NCBI GenBank assembly: GCA_003521845.1
Contig: DPHB01000027.1
Coordinates: forward strand, 13,735-77,734
From: Oceanospirillaceae bacterium
GTDB taxonomy: Bacteria; Pseudomonadota; Gammaproteobacteria; Pseudomonadales; Balneatricaceae
DNA: 64,000 nucleotides
Direction of reading: 5' to 3'
Positions within the stretch are counted from its first letter, which is position 1. Each line of letters opens with the position of its first letter. The notes below the pieces were generated by a model. It was not told where the DNA came from and ran no database searches. It saw only the letters and a list, made by a program, of their open reading frames with translations. Position numbers and translations under genes: made by a program. Positions 21,492 through 29,761 of this stretch are shown here, in pieces.

Positions 21492-21851
21492 ATGGCCGAA
21501 ATAATACCTTATCAACCAGCCTGGCAAAGTGCACTTACCTCTCTGTGGGACGAATGTGACTTATCTCGCCCATGGCATGACGACAATCTACAGGTGCGTA
21601 TGCATTTCGGCGCGCCCGTAGCGCAAGTGTGGTTGTTGGTTGATAGTGATCGGCTTATTGGCGCAATCAACATAGCCATGTATGCAGACCAAAGTGCTCA
21701 CTTGTATTATTTGGCTGTTAAGCCTGCCGAGGCGATCAAAGGTTTTGGTAAGCAATTGATGGGGTTCGCACAAGAGCATTTGCGCCAGCTAGGCTGTAGC
21801 GGTGACACCTTAGTAGTGAGAGATCGCCAGGCAAAGGTTGCTTTAGGCTAA
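21492..21851 (+). pseudogene. Truncated tandem paralogue of the upstream YpeA-like acetyltransferase
   Basis: The 119-residue product aligns with the preceding acetyltransferase (LSRPWHDD against LTRPWNDP, LYYLAVKP against VNYLAVLP, LRQLGCSGDTLVVRDRQ against LSQLGCPKINICVRDSN). It stops about 25 residues early and lacks the last strand and helix of the GNAT fold (FYQxLGY...GKRL). The acetyl-CoA loop is changed to AIKGFGK. A hexanucleotide repeat lies just after the early stop. I infer a tandem duplication now decaying, although expression of a short protein cannot be excluded. Confidence 0.6.
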
Positions 21852-21870
21852 GTTGGGCACCATTAAAGAT

Positions 21871-21894
21871 GGTATGGGTATGGGTATGGGTATT
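21871..21894 (+). repeat. Hexanucleotide tandem repeat (ggtatg, four units, last imperfect)
   Basis: Three exact ggtatg units and a fourth reading ggtatt lie 20 bases after the truncated acetyltransferase and 25 bases before the next start. Such a short repeat can vary in copy number. Confidence 0.75.
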
Positions 21895-21918
21895 GATATG
21901 AGACGAGAGGGATAGAGC

Positions 21919-22191
21919 ATGAGCGAGCAAGAAGTGAGGATTGTTTATGTCAAGGAGCAGCGGAATTTAGGCTTGTGGAGTGTTCTTTTTGGTTTCATAG
22001 GTCTGTTTGTATTTACCTTTCCATTGAGTTTTATTGGTTTGCTATTGGCTGTCATGGGTATCTTGCGCGGGCAGATTTTTTCCGCCATCTTGGGTCTATT
22101 GTTAAGCTTAATAGGAATCGCTAGTTCAGTAGTATTTTGGGCTTTTGTGGGCATGGGCGCTATTATTAGTATGCCATTTGGTTTTTTCTAA
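21919..22191 (+). CDS. Small membrane protein with three hydrophobic segments
   Basis: A 90-residue protein with a polar N-terminus (MSEQEVRIVYVKEQRN) and about three hydrophobic helices (LFGFIGLFVFTFPLSFIGL, ILGLLLSLIGIASSVVFWAF and a short tail). The pattern resembles DUF4190-like small membrane proteins, but I do not recognise a named family. The ATG is preceded by gagagggatagagc, a usable ribosome site. The nucleosidase gene begins 13 bases after its stop, so the two are likely co-transcribed. Confidence 0.6.
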   Translation: MSEQEVRIVYVKEQRNLGLWSVLFGFIGLFVFTFPLSFIGLLLAVMGILRGQIFSAILGLLLSLIGIASSVVFWAFVGMGAIISMPFGFF

Positions 22192-22204
22192 TAAGGACTC
22201 TTGT

Positions 22205-22747
22205 ATGGTGTGGTTAGTGTGTGTCGCTCTGGTGGAAGAGCTACCAGATGAATTGCCTGCTGGGTATCAAAAAGTGATTACGGGTGTTGGCAAGGTTAAT
22301 GCCAGTATTGCTCTTTGCCAAGCTGTGCAGCAATATGAAAATATTGACGGCGTCATCAATTATGGTAGCGCCGGTGGTTTTGAAGAACCCCATAAAGGCC
22401 AGTTATTATCTGTTGCGAGTGTGCTTGAGCGAGATATGGACTGCACCGGTTTGGGGTTGGCCCCGTACGTTACCTTCGGTGAACAACAGGCACTTATAAA
22501 AACCCGCAACGGCCACGGTGTGGTGTGTGGCACTGGCGATCTCTTTGGCCCAGCGGCGGCCGACTACGACATTGTGGAGATGGAAGCCTACGCTTTAGCC
22601 AAGGTCTGCCAAGCCTATAAATTGCCCTTCTTGTGTTACAAGTATATTAGCGATATTAGCAGCGATGATAACGCTCATGAACAGTGGCAAGATAACGTGG
22701 CTCGGGGCAGTACCGCCTTTTTACAACTCCTACCTTTGGCCCTATAG
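22205..22747 (+). CDS. Nucleosidase of the MTA/SAH nucleosidase (PNP-like) family
   Basis: A 180-residue protein of the nucleoside phosphorylase/nucleosidase fold, shorter than MtnN (about 230). Family marks are ITGVGKVNASIALC near the N-terminus, GSAGGFE, the ribose-binding VEMEAYALAKVC, and the catalytic Asp region YISDISSD. It probably cleaves the N-glycosidic bond of 5'-methylthioadenosine, S-adenosylhomocysteine or a related nucleoside. I used the ATG at 22205, which has aaggac upstream; a longer in-frame start lies inside the small membrane protein gene and adds an unrelated N-terminus. Confidence 0.75.
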   Translation: MVWLVCVALVEELPDELPAGYQKVITGVGKVNASIALCQAVQQYENIDGVINYGSAGGFEEPHKGQLLSVASVLERDMDCTGLGLAPYVTFGEQQALIKTRNGHGVVCGTGDLFGPAAADYDIVEMEAYALAKVCQAYKLPFLCYKYISDISSDDNAHEQWQDNVARGSTAFLQLLPLAL

Positions 22748-22874
22748 CTCCCCTACCTGCAAATCATTGGCTAATAAATTAGCCTCAACCCATGATCTTG
22801 GCTCCTTGCTTGCCAGCAAACTACGTATTACAGTGGTAATGAAAGCGTATTAGTCCTATTTATATAGAGTCATT

Positions 22875-24659
22875 ATGGATAGCCAATTTCTCCACCAACG
22901 CCGCCGGTGGTTGTCGGTAAAGCGTCTAAGTATTGCCTTGCTGGTATTAGTGGTTGCACTAATGCTAGAAGACTATGACCACCATAAGACAATAAGCTGG
23001 ATTGGCTTGTTAGAGGTTCAAACAACCACGCCACTAACTTGGTTGCTTGAAATCGTACTTGCTGCTTGGGTGATTTCCGGTTTTTTTAGTTCCCAGGCTG
23101 TTGCTGAAGCGCAGGCACGCTATATGGGCGAGCGCTTACAAAGTGCCATAGAAACGTTGGATGACGGCTTTGTCATTTATGACAAAGAAGATCGATTGGT
23201 ACTATGCAATCAGCGCTATCGTGAAATTTATAGCGCCTCGGCAGCCGCTATAGTGCAGGGTAATACCTTTGCCAATATCTTGCGCTATGGTCTTGAGCAC
23301 GGTCAGTATGTTAGTGCTATCGGCAGAGAAGAGGCGTGGTTGCAAGAGCGGCTACTGCAACATAGGCGCAGCAACTTCAATGTGGAGCAGCAGCTGGATG
23401 ATGGCCGATGGTTGCGTATCGCTGAACGTGAAACGCCGAACGGGGAGTGGGTCGGCTTTCGAGTAGATATTAGTGAACAAAAGGCGGTCCAAGAAGAGCT
23501 ACACAAAGCCAAAGATAAAGCGGAAGCAGCGAATAAAGCCAAGACCCGGTTTTTGTCACAAATGAATCATGAACTGCGCTCACCCTTGAACAGTATTGTT
23601 GGTTTTGCGCAAGCCCTGCATGAACCTGTGCAGCCAATGCCTGCCGAAGAGCAGATACGTTATGCTGGCAATATTGTAGAAGCAGCAAGCCATCTGGAAA
23701 TGGTGATAAACGATATCTTAGATCTGAGTAAAATTGAACAAGGTAAGTTGGTATTGGAAGAGCTGGATTTTGATTTGGCGGCTTTAGTACATCGTGCTGT
23801 GGACTTATATGAAACAAGAGCCAAAGATAAAGGCTTGGGCTTTTTGTTAGACATGAGCATCCGTTCGTTATGGTTAAAGGGGGACCCTGTACGTATCCGG
23901 CAGGTATTATTTAACCTAATTGACAATGCCATTAAGTTTACTGCTGCCGGACAGGTGGTGTTGAAAGTGGACGTGGTTGAAGTGGAACATTCACCTATTA
24001 CTATAAATTGTGCTATAAAAGACACAGGGATAGGCATCAAGGCAGAACAAATTGAAAGCATATTCGCCCCGTTTAGCCAGGCAGACGCAAGTATCAGCCG
24101 ACGTTTTGGTGGTACCGGCTTAGGCTTGACGATTTCTCACGAGCTAGTGCGTGCTATGGGGGGTGATTTGTATGTGCAGAGCGTTGAACATGAAGGTAGT
24201 GTATTTGGTTTCACAATGGAATTACCTCAAGGGAGGCCTAAAACAGTGAGTAGCGACGAAGCAAGCTTACCCGAGTTGAATATATTGGTGGTTGATGACA
24301 TTACCAGCAACCTTACGGTTGCGCGTTTGTTATTAGAGGCCGAAGGACATACAGTCACTGGTGTAGATAGTGGCGAAAAAGCCCTAGCCCGGGTGCAAGA
24401 ATCCGATTTTGATCTGCTGTTGGTGGATTTACATATGCCGCTAATGAACGGTATTGAGCTGACAAGTGCTATCCGTGCCTTAGAGGACCCCAAAAAGTCC
24501 AAGGTGATGTTGATGATGCTTAGCGCCGATACGCAAGCAGAGCAAAAAGAAGCGGCCAAGGCCGCGGGTGCCGATGCCTATTTGCCCAAGCCTTTTAATG
24601 TCATTGGCTTGCGCAATAATCTAATAACCTTAATGACTCGGCGTGCTTTAGGTCGTTAG
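22875..24659 (+). CDS. Hybrid sensor histidine kinase (PAS, HisKA, HATPase, receiver)
   Basis: A 594-residue membrane kinase. Two helices lie near residues 17-35 and 55-73. A PAS domain of the PAS_7 type follows (IETLDDGFVIYDKEDRLVLCNQRY), then a linker and HisKA with the phospho-acceptor His232 in MNHELRSP. The ATPase domain has N, G1 and G2 boxes (NLIDNAIKFT, DTGIGI, GGTGLGL). The C-terminal receiver has VVDD and phospho-acceptor Asp518 (LLVDLHMP), with Lys in PKPFN. There is no output domain and no partner regulator nearby, so it probably feeds a histidine phosphotransferase or a distant regulator. The signal is unknown. A strong terminator follows. Confidence 0.93.
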   Translation: MDSQFLHQRRRWLSVKRLSIALLVLVVALMLEDYDHHKTISWIGLLEVQTTTPLTWLLEIVLAAWVISGFFSSQAVAEAQARYMGERLQSAIETLDDGFVIYDKEDRLVLCNQRYREIYSASAAAIVQGNTFANILRYGLEHGQYVSAIGREEAWLQERLLQHRRSNFNVEQQLDDGRWLRIAERETPNGEWVGFRVDISEQKAVQEELHKAKDKAEAANKAKTRFLSQMNHELRSPLNSIVGFAQALHEPVQPMPAEEQIRYAGNIVEAASHLEMVINDILDLSKIEQGKLVLEELDFDLAALVHRAVDLYETRAKDKGLGFLLDMSIRSLWLKGDPVRIRQVLFNLIDNAIKFTAAGQVVLKVDVVEVEHSPITINCAIKDTGIGIKAEQIESIFAPFSQADASISRRFGGTGLGLTISHELVRAMGGDLYVQSVEHEGSVFGFTMELPQGRPKTVSSDEASLPELNILVVDDITSNLTVARLLLEAEGHTVTGVDSGEKALARVQESDFDLLLVDLHMPLMNGIELTSAIRALEDPKKSKVMLMMLSADTQAEQKEAAKAAGADAYLPKPFNVIGLRNNLITLMTRRALGR

Positions 24660-24688
24660 GTTAATATTCACTTGTTAAGCTTCAGACA

Positions 24689-24720
24689 TAAAAAACCACC
24701 CAAATAAGGGTGGTTTTTTA
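24689..24720. terminator. Bidirectional intrinsic terminator between the hybrid kinase and thiB
   Basis: An aaaaaaccaccc stem pairs with gggtggtttttt around an aaata loop. A and T runs on both sides suit the convergent genes on either side. Confidence 0.9.
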
Positions 24721-24734
24721 TGTAACAAAGCGGC

Positions 24735-25742
24735 TTATTGAGTCATGGCACTAAGCCATTCCTTAACCCATACCTTACGCTGGCTATTGACTTCGGCATC
24801 ATCCAATTTCAATACCTTGCTTGGCTGGATTAGCTTGCCATACGCTTCTGGCATTTCTGCTGGTGCGCTTACTGGGTACATGACGTTAGTTAGAGGCACG
24901 TGTTTCTGGAAACCTTCGCTGACCATAAAGCTTAAAAACTCATCGGCCAATTGCTGGTTTTCAGAATGCGCCAACTTGGCGGCTACTTCTACTTGCAGGT
25001 AGTGACCTTCGGCAAAGCTGGCCGCTTGATACTGGTCATTGCCTTCAATCGCCATGTGGTAGGCAGGCGAAGTGCTATAGCTCAATACCATAGGTGCTTC
25101 GCCAGCTAGGAACAAGTTAAAGTAAGCTTCACTCCAACCCTTGGTGGTAGTCAGGATGTTGTCAGATAGCTTGGCCCATGCTTCAGGTGCCTGGTCGCCA
25201 TACACAGATTTCATCCACAACATTAGGCCTAGGCCTGGTGTACTAGAACGCGGGTCTTGGATGATGACCTTCAAAGAAGGGTCAGCATTGATAAGCTCGT
25301 CCAAGCTTTTTGGTGGATTAGGTAATGCCTTGGTGTCATAAACAAAAGCAAAGTAACCATAGTCAAATGGCACAAAGGTGTCATCGGCCCAGGTCATAGG
25401 TAGATCCAAGTTGCTGGTATCAACTTTATGGGCACTAAACAGACCACTGCGTTTAGCTTCATCAATCAAGTTTAAGTCCAAACCTAAAATCAAGTCGGCT
25501 TTACTATTGGTGCCTTCCAGTTTGACGCGTTGCAACATGGCTACGGCGTCTTCTAAACCAACAAAGTTAACAGTACAATCGCACTGTGCTTCAAAGGCCG
25601 GTTTGATTTGTGGTGCCATACCCCAATCGGAAACAAATGAGTCATAGGTATACACGGTAAGTTCGCGCTCAGCGGCGTGGGCACTGGTGACGGCGGCAAC
25701 ACCTAGCGCAATAGCTGCTAGATTATTGGTCAATCGAGACAT
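24735..25742 (-). CDS. thiB: Thiamine ABC transporter substrate-binding protein
   Basis: A 335-residue periplasmic binding protein that captures thiamine and its phosphates for the ThiBPQ importer. A signal peptide ends near SAHA (about residue 23); the mature protein begins ERELTVYTYDSFVSDWG. ThiB-type blocks include LILGLDLNLIDEAKRSGLF, FVPFDYGYFAFVYDT, IQDPRSSTPGLGLMLWM and VLSYSTSPAYH. A TPP riboswitch in its leader supports the assignment. The permease thiP and ATPase thiQ are not adjacent on either side, so this copy either works with a distant transporter or serves another uptake system. Confidence 0.92.
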   Translation of the reverse strand: MSRLTNNLAAIALGVAAVTSAHAAERELTVYTYDSFVSDWGMAPQIKPAFEAQCDCTVNFVGLEDAVAMLQRVKLEGTNSKADLILGLDLNLIDEAKRSGLFSAHKVDTSNLDLPMTWADDTFVPFDYGYFAFVYDTKALPNPPKSLDELINADPSLKVIIQDPRSSTPGLGLMLWMKSVYGDQAPEAWAKLSDNILTTTKGWSEAYFNLFLAGEAPMVLSYSTSPAYHMAIEGNDQYQAASFAEGHYLQVEVAAKLAHSENQQLADEFLSFMVSEGFQKHVPLTNVMYPVSAPAEMPEAYGKLIQPSKVLKLDDAEVNSQRKVWVKEWLSAMTQ

Positions 25743-25892
25743 GGTTTTCTCCCAAGTTAAAAATACGCTGTACTATGACTAGATGAAAGCAACGCTTGTA
25801 GTTAGCTTGTGTCCGCATTGGTTGTGCTAGCGCGCAACCAAAATGGGTACGCAAGCGAGGGGAGGAATTGACACTTAGCACGAAAGGCTAGG

Positions 25893-25984
25893 TTGGGTTC
25901 CTTGTTTCCTACGCTGGCATTATCCAGATCAGGTACTACGGGATTCACCATTGGTGATCTCAGCCTTTACAGGCACCCCGACAA
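25893..25984 (-). promoter_or_regulatory. TPP riboswitch (THI element) upstream of thiB
   Basis: On the minus strand the leader carries the conserved THI-box segments in order: GGGGTGCC, GCTGAGAT, a variable P3 stem, CCTGATCTGGATAATGCCAG and CGTAGGAA. It lies about 150 bases upstream of the thiB start. TPP binding would lower thiB expression when thiamine is plentiful, by termination or by hiding the ribosome site; I did not find a clear terminator hairpin between the aptamer and the start. Confidence 0.95.
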
Positions 25985-25998
25985 GTCATAGTGGCGCT

Positions 25999-26028
25999 AT
26001 TGTAAATGCCAGCCATTGGCGGTGGCAA
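25999..26028 (-). promoter_or_regulatory. Probable promoter of the riboswitch-thiB transcript
   Basis: Reading the minus strand, TTGCCA (26028-26023) and TACAAT (26004-25999) are 18 bases apart and lie just upstream of the TPP aptamer, a suitable place for a leader transcription start. Confidence 0.55.
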
Positions 26029-26179
26029 CCTCTGGGCATTAAAAACTGTGACTGGCGCTATCATTGTTTCTAACTGGCCTCAGTTTAATGCATGCTTAGG
26101 CCCCGTTTCGGTAGTTGTTGAACACAGCCAAGAGTCCGTAGAATGAAAATGCTTCAGGCAATGAAAATAGGATAATGAG

Positions 26180-27376
26180 ATGCAAGCATTTGCAGGTTTG
26201 CGAGTACTGGACCTTACTCACATATTCGCAGGTCCGTTTTCCACTTATCAGTTGGCGGTAATGGGAGCGGAAGTCATTAAGATCGAAGCTGTTCAGGCAG
26301 GTGATATTATGCGTCAGGTTGGTCCTGACCCTGAGCTCAATGAACAGGCAATGGGGTTAGGCTTTCAAGCCCAAGCTAGTAACAAAAAAGCCATCGCTTT
26401 GGATCTAAAAGACCCGCAAGGGCAGGCTATTTTTCGGCAGTTGGTAAGGACTGCCGATGTGGTGGTGCACAACTACACCACTGGCTGCTTACCAGAATTG
26501 GGGTTGGATGCAGCCACGTTACGCGCCATTAAGCCGGATTTAATTTATTGTTCTATTAGCGGCTATGGTCGCACCGGCCCCAAAAGCCACGACCCTGCCT
26601 ATGACATAGTTATCCAAGCTTTTACCGGCATCATGTGCGCCAATGGCGAAGCTGACTCGGCACCAGTAAGGGTAGGTCCTGCCATGGTTGATTATGGCAC
26701 TGGTGCGCAAGCCGCCTTTGCTATTAGTGCTGCCCTTTATCGCCGTTTGGCAACGGGTGAAGGTTGTGACATTGACGTGGCCATGTCCGACGCCGCACTA
26801 ATGCTACTCAATTACCATGTCGTCAGTACCTTGAGCACTGGCAATGCGCCGACACCTCATGGTAATAGAGACCCAGATTTAGCCGGTTATAGCGCCTACC
26901 CAACGGCCCATGGCGATATCATGCTGGGTGCTTATACCCCGCGTCAGCTAGCTAGTTTAATGACAACATTGGGTAGCCCAGAAAGAGCCGCGCAAGTGGC
27001 GGCGTTAGAACTGGGTCAGTTGGCTGCAGGGCGTCATGAAGACGAAGCATTTATCAGCCAGGTCTTATTGGCTAAATCGGCTTCCGAATGGGAGCAACTG
27101 CTCAATGCTGCCCATGTGCCTGCCGCACGTATTAAGCCAATTGAGGAGGCCCTGCGGACAGCGCAAATTCAGCAGCGTCCAGTATTGCAAAAGGCCGGTA
27201 CCGATGCTGCGGCAAGGCTCACTCCCGTAGCTGGTTTCACCTATGATGTGGATGGGCCTGCGCTCACAAGCGGGGCACCACAGCATGGTGAGCATACGGC
27301 CGAACTGCTAGTGGAGCTGGGATTGACTCAATCTCAAATAGCACAACTGCAGCAAGCGGGTGTCATTAAGGCGTAG
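26180..27376 (+). CDS. Class III CoA-transferase (CaiB/BaiF family)
   Basis: A 398-residue family III CoA-transferase, the group of formyl-CoA:oxalate and carnitine CoA-transferases, which move CoA between carboxylic acids. The N-terminal block VLDLTHIFAGPFSTYQLAVMGAEVIKIE is characteristic, and the catalytic Asp is probably Asp171 in MVDYGTG. The CoA-binding ALDLKDPQG stretch is also present. The acyl partners cannot be told from the sequence. The start at 26180 follows ggataatgag. It is followed, after an acetyltransferase remnant, by a PLP enzyme on the same strand; a functional link is possible but unproven. Confidence 0.9.
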   Translation: MQAFAGLRVLDLTHIFAGPFSTYQLAVMGAEVIKIEAVQAGDIMRQVGPDPELNEQAMGLGFQAQASNKKAIALDLKDPQGQAIFRQLVRTADVVVHNYTTGCLPELGLDAATLRAIKPDLIYCSISGYGRTGPKSHDPAYDIVIQAFTGIMCANGEADSAPVRVGPAMVDYGTGAQAAFAISAALYRRLATGEGCDIDVAMSDAALMLLNYHVVSTLSTGNAPTPHGNRDPDLAGYSAYPTAHGDIMLGAYTPRQLASLMTTLGSPERAAQVAALELGQLAAGRHEDEAFISQVLLAKSASEWEQLLNAAHVPAARIKPIEEALRTAQIQQRPVLQKAGTDAAARLTPVAGFTYDVDGPALTSGAPQHGEHTAELLVELGLTQSQIAQLQQAGVIKA

Positions 27377-27387
27377 CCTAGAAGTGG

Positions 27388-27486
27388 TTTCATGGTATGG
27401 CAAGTTATCTACGTATCGATCCTGCCAATGGTGCTATAGACGTTGCGCATATCCACTTTTCTGGGCTATCGTCGCTATGAATAAAG
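27388..27486 (+). pseudogene. Remnant of a RimL/YjgM-like GNAT acetyltransferase
   Basis: The frame from 27397 reads ASYLRIDPANGAIDVAHIHFS, which fits the central strand region of a common GNAT subfamily (ASYLRIDP...IEVGHIHFSP). It then jumps to LGYRRYE in another frame (27461-27481), a motif that in intact members lies about 30 residues further on (LGYRRYEWKC). Stops follow. So two fragments of one gene are joined by an internal deletion, with both ends lost. Family knowledge is from memory; the fragments and frame change are read directly. Confidence 0.6.
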
Positions 27487-27573
27487 ATTGTTAAGCCTGT
27501 CTCTGCTTGCTTTCAAGGCATTCAGGGCGCACTATGCGTGCTTTCTTATAGCGATTTCTTCGTCAACGCTTGA

Positions 27574-28731
27574 ATGCCAACAGAGATACCAACTATGCCT
27601 AAATTACCCGCCAGTCTATTAGCCCATGCCGGCCATGCTCGCGACACCATAACAGGTGCCGTTGTTCCTGCAATACAACCGTCCACGACCTATGCCCGCG
27701 ATGAGCAGGGTGAATTGTATGCTGCCAATCGTCTTTATGGACGAGATCACAGTGATAATAGTGAGCAGGTTGAAGCGGTGATTTGTGAGCTAGAAGGTGG
27801 TGCCGCTAGCAGGCTGTTTGGTTCCGGTATGGCAGCGGCGACCGCCTTGGTGCAATCGTTGCGTCCAGGTGAGCACTTATTGGTGCCTACGGTGATGTAT
27901 TGGTCGTTGCGTAATTGGATGGTGGATTTTTGCCGAGAGTGGGGCATAGAGCTGAGCTTTTACGATACCGACAGAGCAGAACATTTAGCCGAAATTTTGG
28001 CGGCTAAAACCGTACATATGGTGTGGATAGAGTCACCCGCTAACCCAACTTGGCAGGTGGTGGACATTGCTGCCGTTGCTGCATTGGCCCATGCCCGAGG
28101 GGCTAAAGTGGTGGTGGACGCAACAGTCATGACCCCCTTGTTGTGTCAACCAATTAAGCTAGGCGCGGACTATGTGTTTCATTCGGCAACCAAATATTTA
28201 AATGGTCATTCGGATGTGGTGGCAGGGATAGTGACCTGTGCACAAGAAGATGAACGCTGGCAGCGGGTGACGTCTACACGGGCCAATATAGGCAGTATCT
28301 TACACCCTCTTGCTAGCTGGTTACTGCTACGTGGTATGCGCACTTTAGACCTGCGGGTAGAACGTGCAAGTGCTAATGCCATGGCTTTTGCCGAACATTT
28401 TGAAAGCCATCCTGATGTGTTAGCGGTGCTATATCCAGGTTTGCCTAGTCATCCGCAGCATGATATTGCAAGGCGTCAATTCACTGCAGGCTTTGGTGGT
28501 ATGCTGTCGGTGCGCTTTAAGGGTGGGCGCCAACGCACGGCGGAAATCATGGGGCGTTTGCAACTTATGGTGCGCGCTACGTCTTTGGGCGGTACTGAGT
28601 CTTTGGTTGAGCATCGGGCACTTATAGAGGGCCCTACTAGCCCAGTGCCCGATGACTTGCTACGTTTTTCTATGGGTATTGAAAGTTCCCAGGATTTGAT
28701 TGCCGATTTAGAACAAGCCTTAGCAGGCTAG
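27574..28731 (+). CDS. PLP-dependent enzyme of the cystathionine gamma-synthase/lyase family
   Basis: A 385-residue trans-sulfuration-type enzyme (Cys/Met metabolism PLP family). The PLP Lys is Lys207 in HSATKYLNGHSD. The phosphate-binding region is GSGMAAATALVQ, and the tetramer contact Y-x-R appears as YGR. The usual VVDNTFATP block reads VVDATVMTP, replacing the conserved Asn by Ala, so substrate handling may differ from the classic enzymes. The family includes synthases, gamma-lyases and sulfhydrylases, and I cannot choose. The start may be the ATG at 27574 or 27595; neither has a strong ribosome site. It converges with the CD-NTase-like gene, 19 bases apart. Confidence 0.82.
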   Translation: MPTEIPTMPKLPASLLAHAGHARDTITGAVVPAIQPSTTYARDEQGELYAANRLYGRDHSDNSEQVEAVICELEGGAASRLFGSGMAAATALVQSLRPGEHLLVPTVMYWSLRNWMVDFCREWGIELSFYDTDRAEHLAEILAAKTVHMVWIESPANPTWQVVDIAAVAALAHARGAKVVVDATVMTPLLCQPIKLGADYVFHSATKYLNGHSDVVAGIVTCAQEDERWQRVTSTRANIGSILHPLASWLLLRGMRTLDLRVERASANAMAFAEHFESHPDVLAVLYPGLPSHPQHDIARRQFTAGFGGMLSVRFKGGRQRTAEIMGRLQLMVRATSLGGTESLVEHRALIEGPTSPVPDDLLRFSMGIESSQDLIADLEQALAG

Positions 28732-28750
28732 TTTTGTTGGCACTGAGTAA

Positions 28751-29761
28751 TTATTTAACCCTAGCCAATTTGCGAAATTCGTAGCCGACAACCTCGGACC
28801 ATTTCTCGATAGAGCGTTTATAATCACGATTTAATTCGAACTGACGCGCAGAGTCCGCTTTGAGCTGATCCTTAAAGGCTTGGTCCATAATAGCCTGACG
28901 GGATTCTTCAGCTAGAGAATTAAGGTCGCCGCGTTGCCCGATAGGGTCCATCACAGGCTTTTGGATATGTTCACGTATTGAGCGTAATAACCCAGAAATA
29001 TCTAGATCGGCAAACTCCGTTAACTTTTCTGGTTTAGCTTCACAATAGTTAACTACCAAAGCTTCTAACAGTGGCGATGGGATTTTGGGTATATCGTGTT
29101 CTCTGTTCCAGTACTTCATTATATGAATCAAATCATACATAAAACCGTTATGCTGGTGGTTAATTGCTTGCACGGCGGCTGTTTCTTGATGTGGATATAT
29201 AGGCTGCCAGTTACCATGCTGGTTGGGAACTAAGTAGAAACTTTTTTCAGTTTTTGGCTGGTTGATAAAAAAACTAGGGATGACATTAAAGACCCATAGG
29301 CTGCCTTTGCGGCGGTATGTAGCCCCACCTTCTGCTGATAAACTGACATTTTTGGCATCGGGGAACAGCTCAAATTCCCGCCTGAAGTTGTTTGAAATAG
29401 CGCTTGAATTTAGCTCTCGTTGTTCGTTAATCATGTCACCGAAGCGTTCGGCACCCTCATTGATACGAATTATATATGAGCTGCCTTTACCACGTGCCGT
29501 GACTTTGGAACTTTCCCCATTTAAGCAAATCAAGAGGTGTACATGTTTAAGTGGGTTGATATGCGTACCGCGGCCAAATGAACTAACAATAAGATGACGA
29601 TCACGGTTGAGCCATGGTAAGTTTTCTTCGGAGTAGGATAAACCGTGTAATTCATGAATGAAACTATCCACATGCTTTTGTACCGCGGCGCTGTCATCAT
29701 CGCTGTAATTAATATGTTGAACAAATAACTGGTCAAAAGCATGGACCACTGGATTAAGCAT
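28751..29761 (-). CDS. CD-NTase/SMODS-like nucleotidyltransferase with replaced catalytic residues (pseudoenzyme)
   Basis: A 336-residue protein that keeps the layout of cGAS/DncV-like nucleotidyltransferases: a helix, a GS-type loop (SSFGRGT, residues 60-66), the paired strand with the metal motif, a second strand ending in a Pro block, and a C-terminal OAS-like helical domain (FYLVPNQHGNWQPIYPH; LIHIMKYWNRE). The expected metal ligands are gone: the Asp-x-Asp motif reads His73-Val-His75 and the third Asp reads Asn159 in FNVIPSFF. The first Gly of the loop is Ser. I chose the ATG at 29761 because the longer frame adds residues with no family match. No effector gene of a CBASS system is adjacent. 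The fold call is from pattern memory. Confidence 0.7.
   Translation of the reverse strand: MLNPVVHAFDQLFVQHINYSDDDSAAVQKHVDSFIHELHGLSYSEENLPWLNRDRHLIVSSFGRGTHINPLKHVHLLICLNGESSKVTARGKGSSYIIRINEGAERFGDMINEQRELNSSAISNNFRREFELFPDAKNVSLSAEGGATYRRKGSLWVFNVIPSFFINQPKTEKSFYLVPNQHGNWQPIYPHQETAAVQAINHQHNGFMYDLIHIMKYWNREHDIPKIPSPLLEALVVNYCEAKPEKLTEFADLDISGLLRSIREHIQKPVMDPIGQRGDLNSLAEESRQAIMDQAFKDQLKADSARQFELNRDYKRSIEKWSEVVGYEFRKLARVK

Noticed and set aside
22748..22856. Minus-strand frame of 35 codons between the nucleosidase and the hybrid kinase
   Set aside because: Looks vaguely protein-like (ASKEPRSWVEANLLAN), but there is no start, no ribosome site and no motif I can name.
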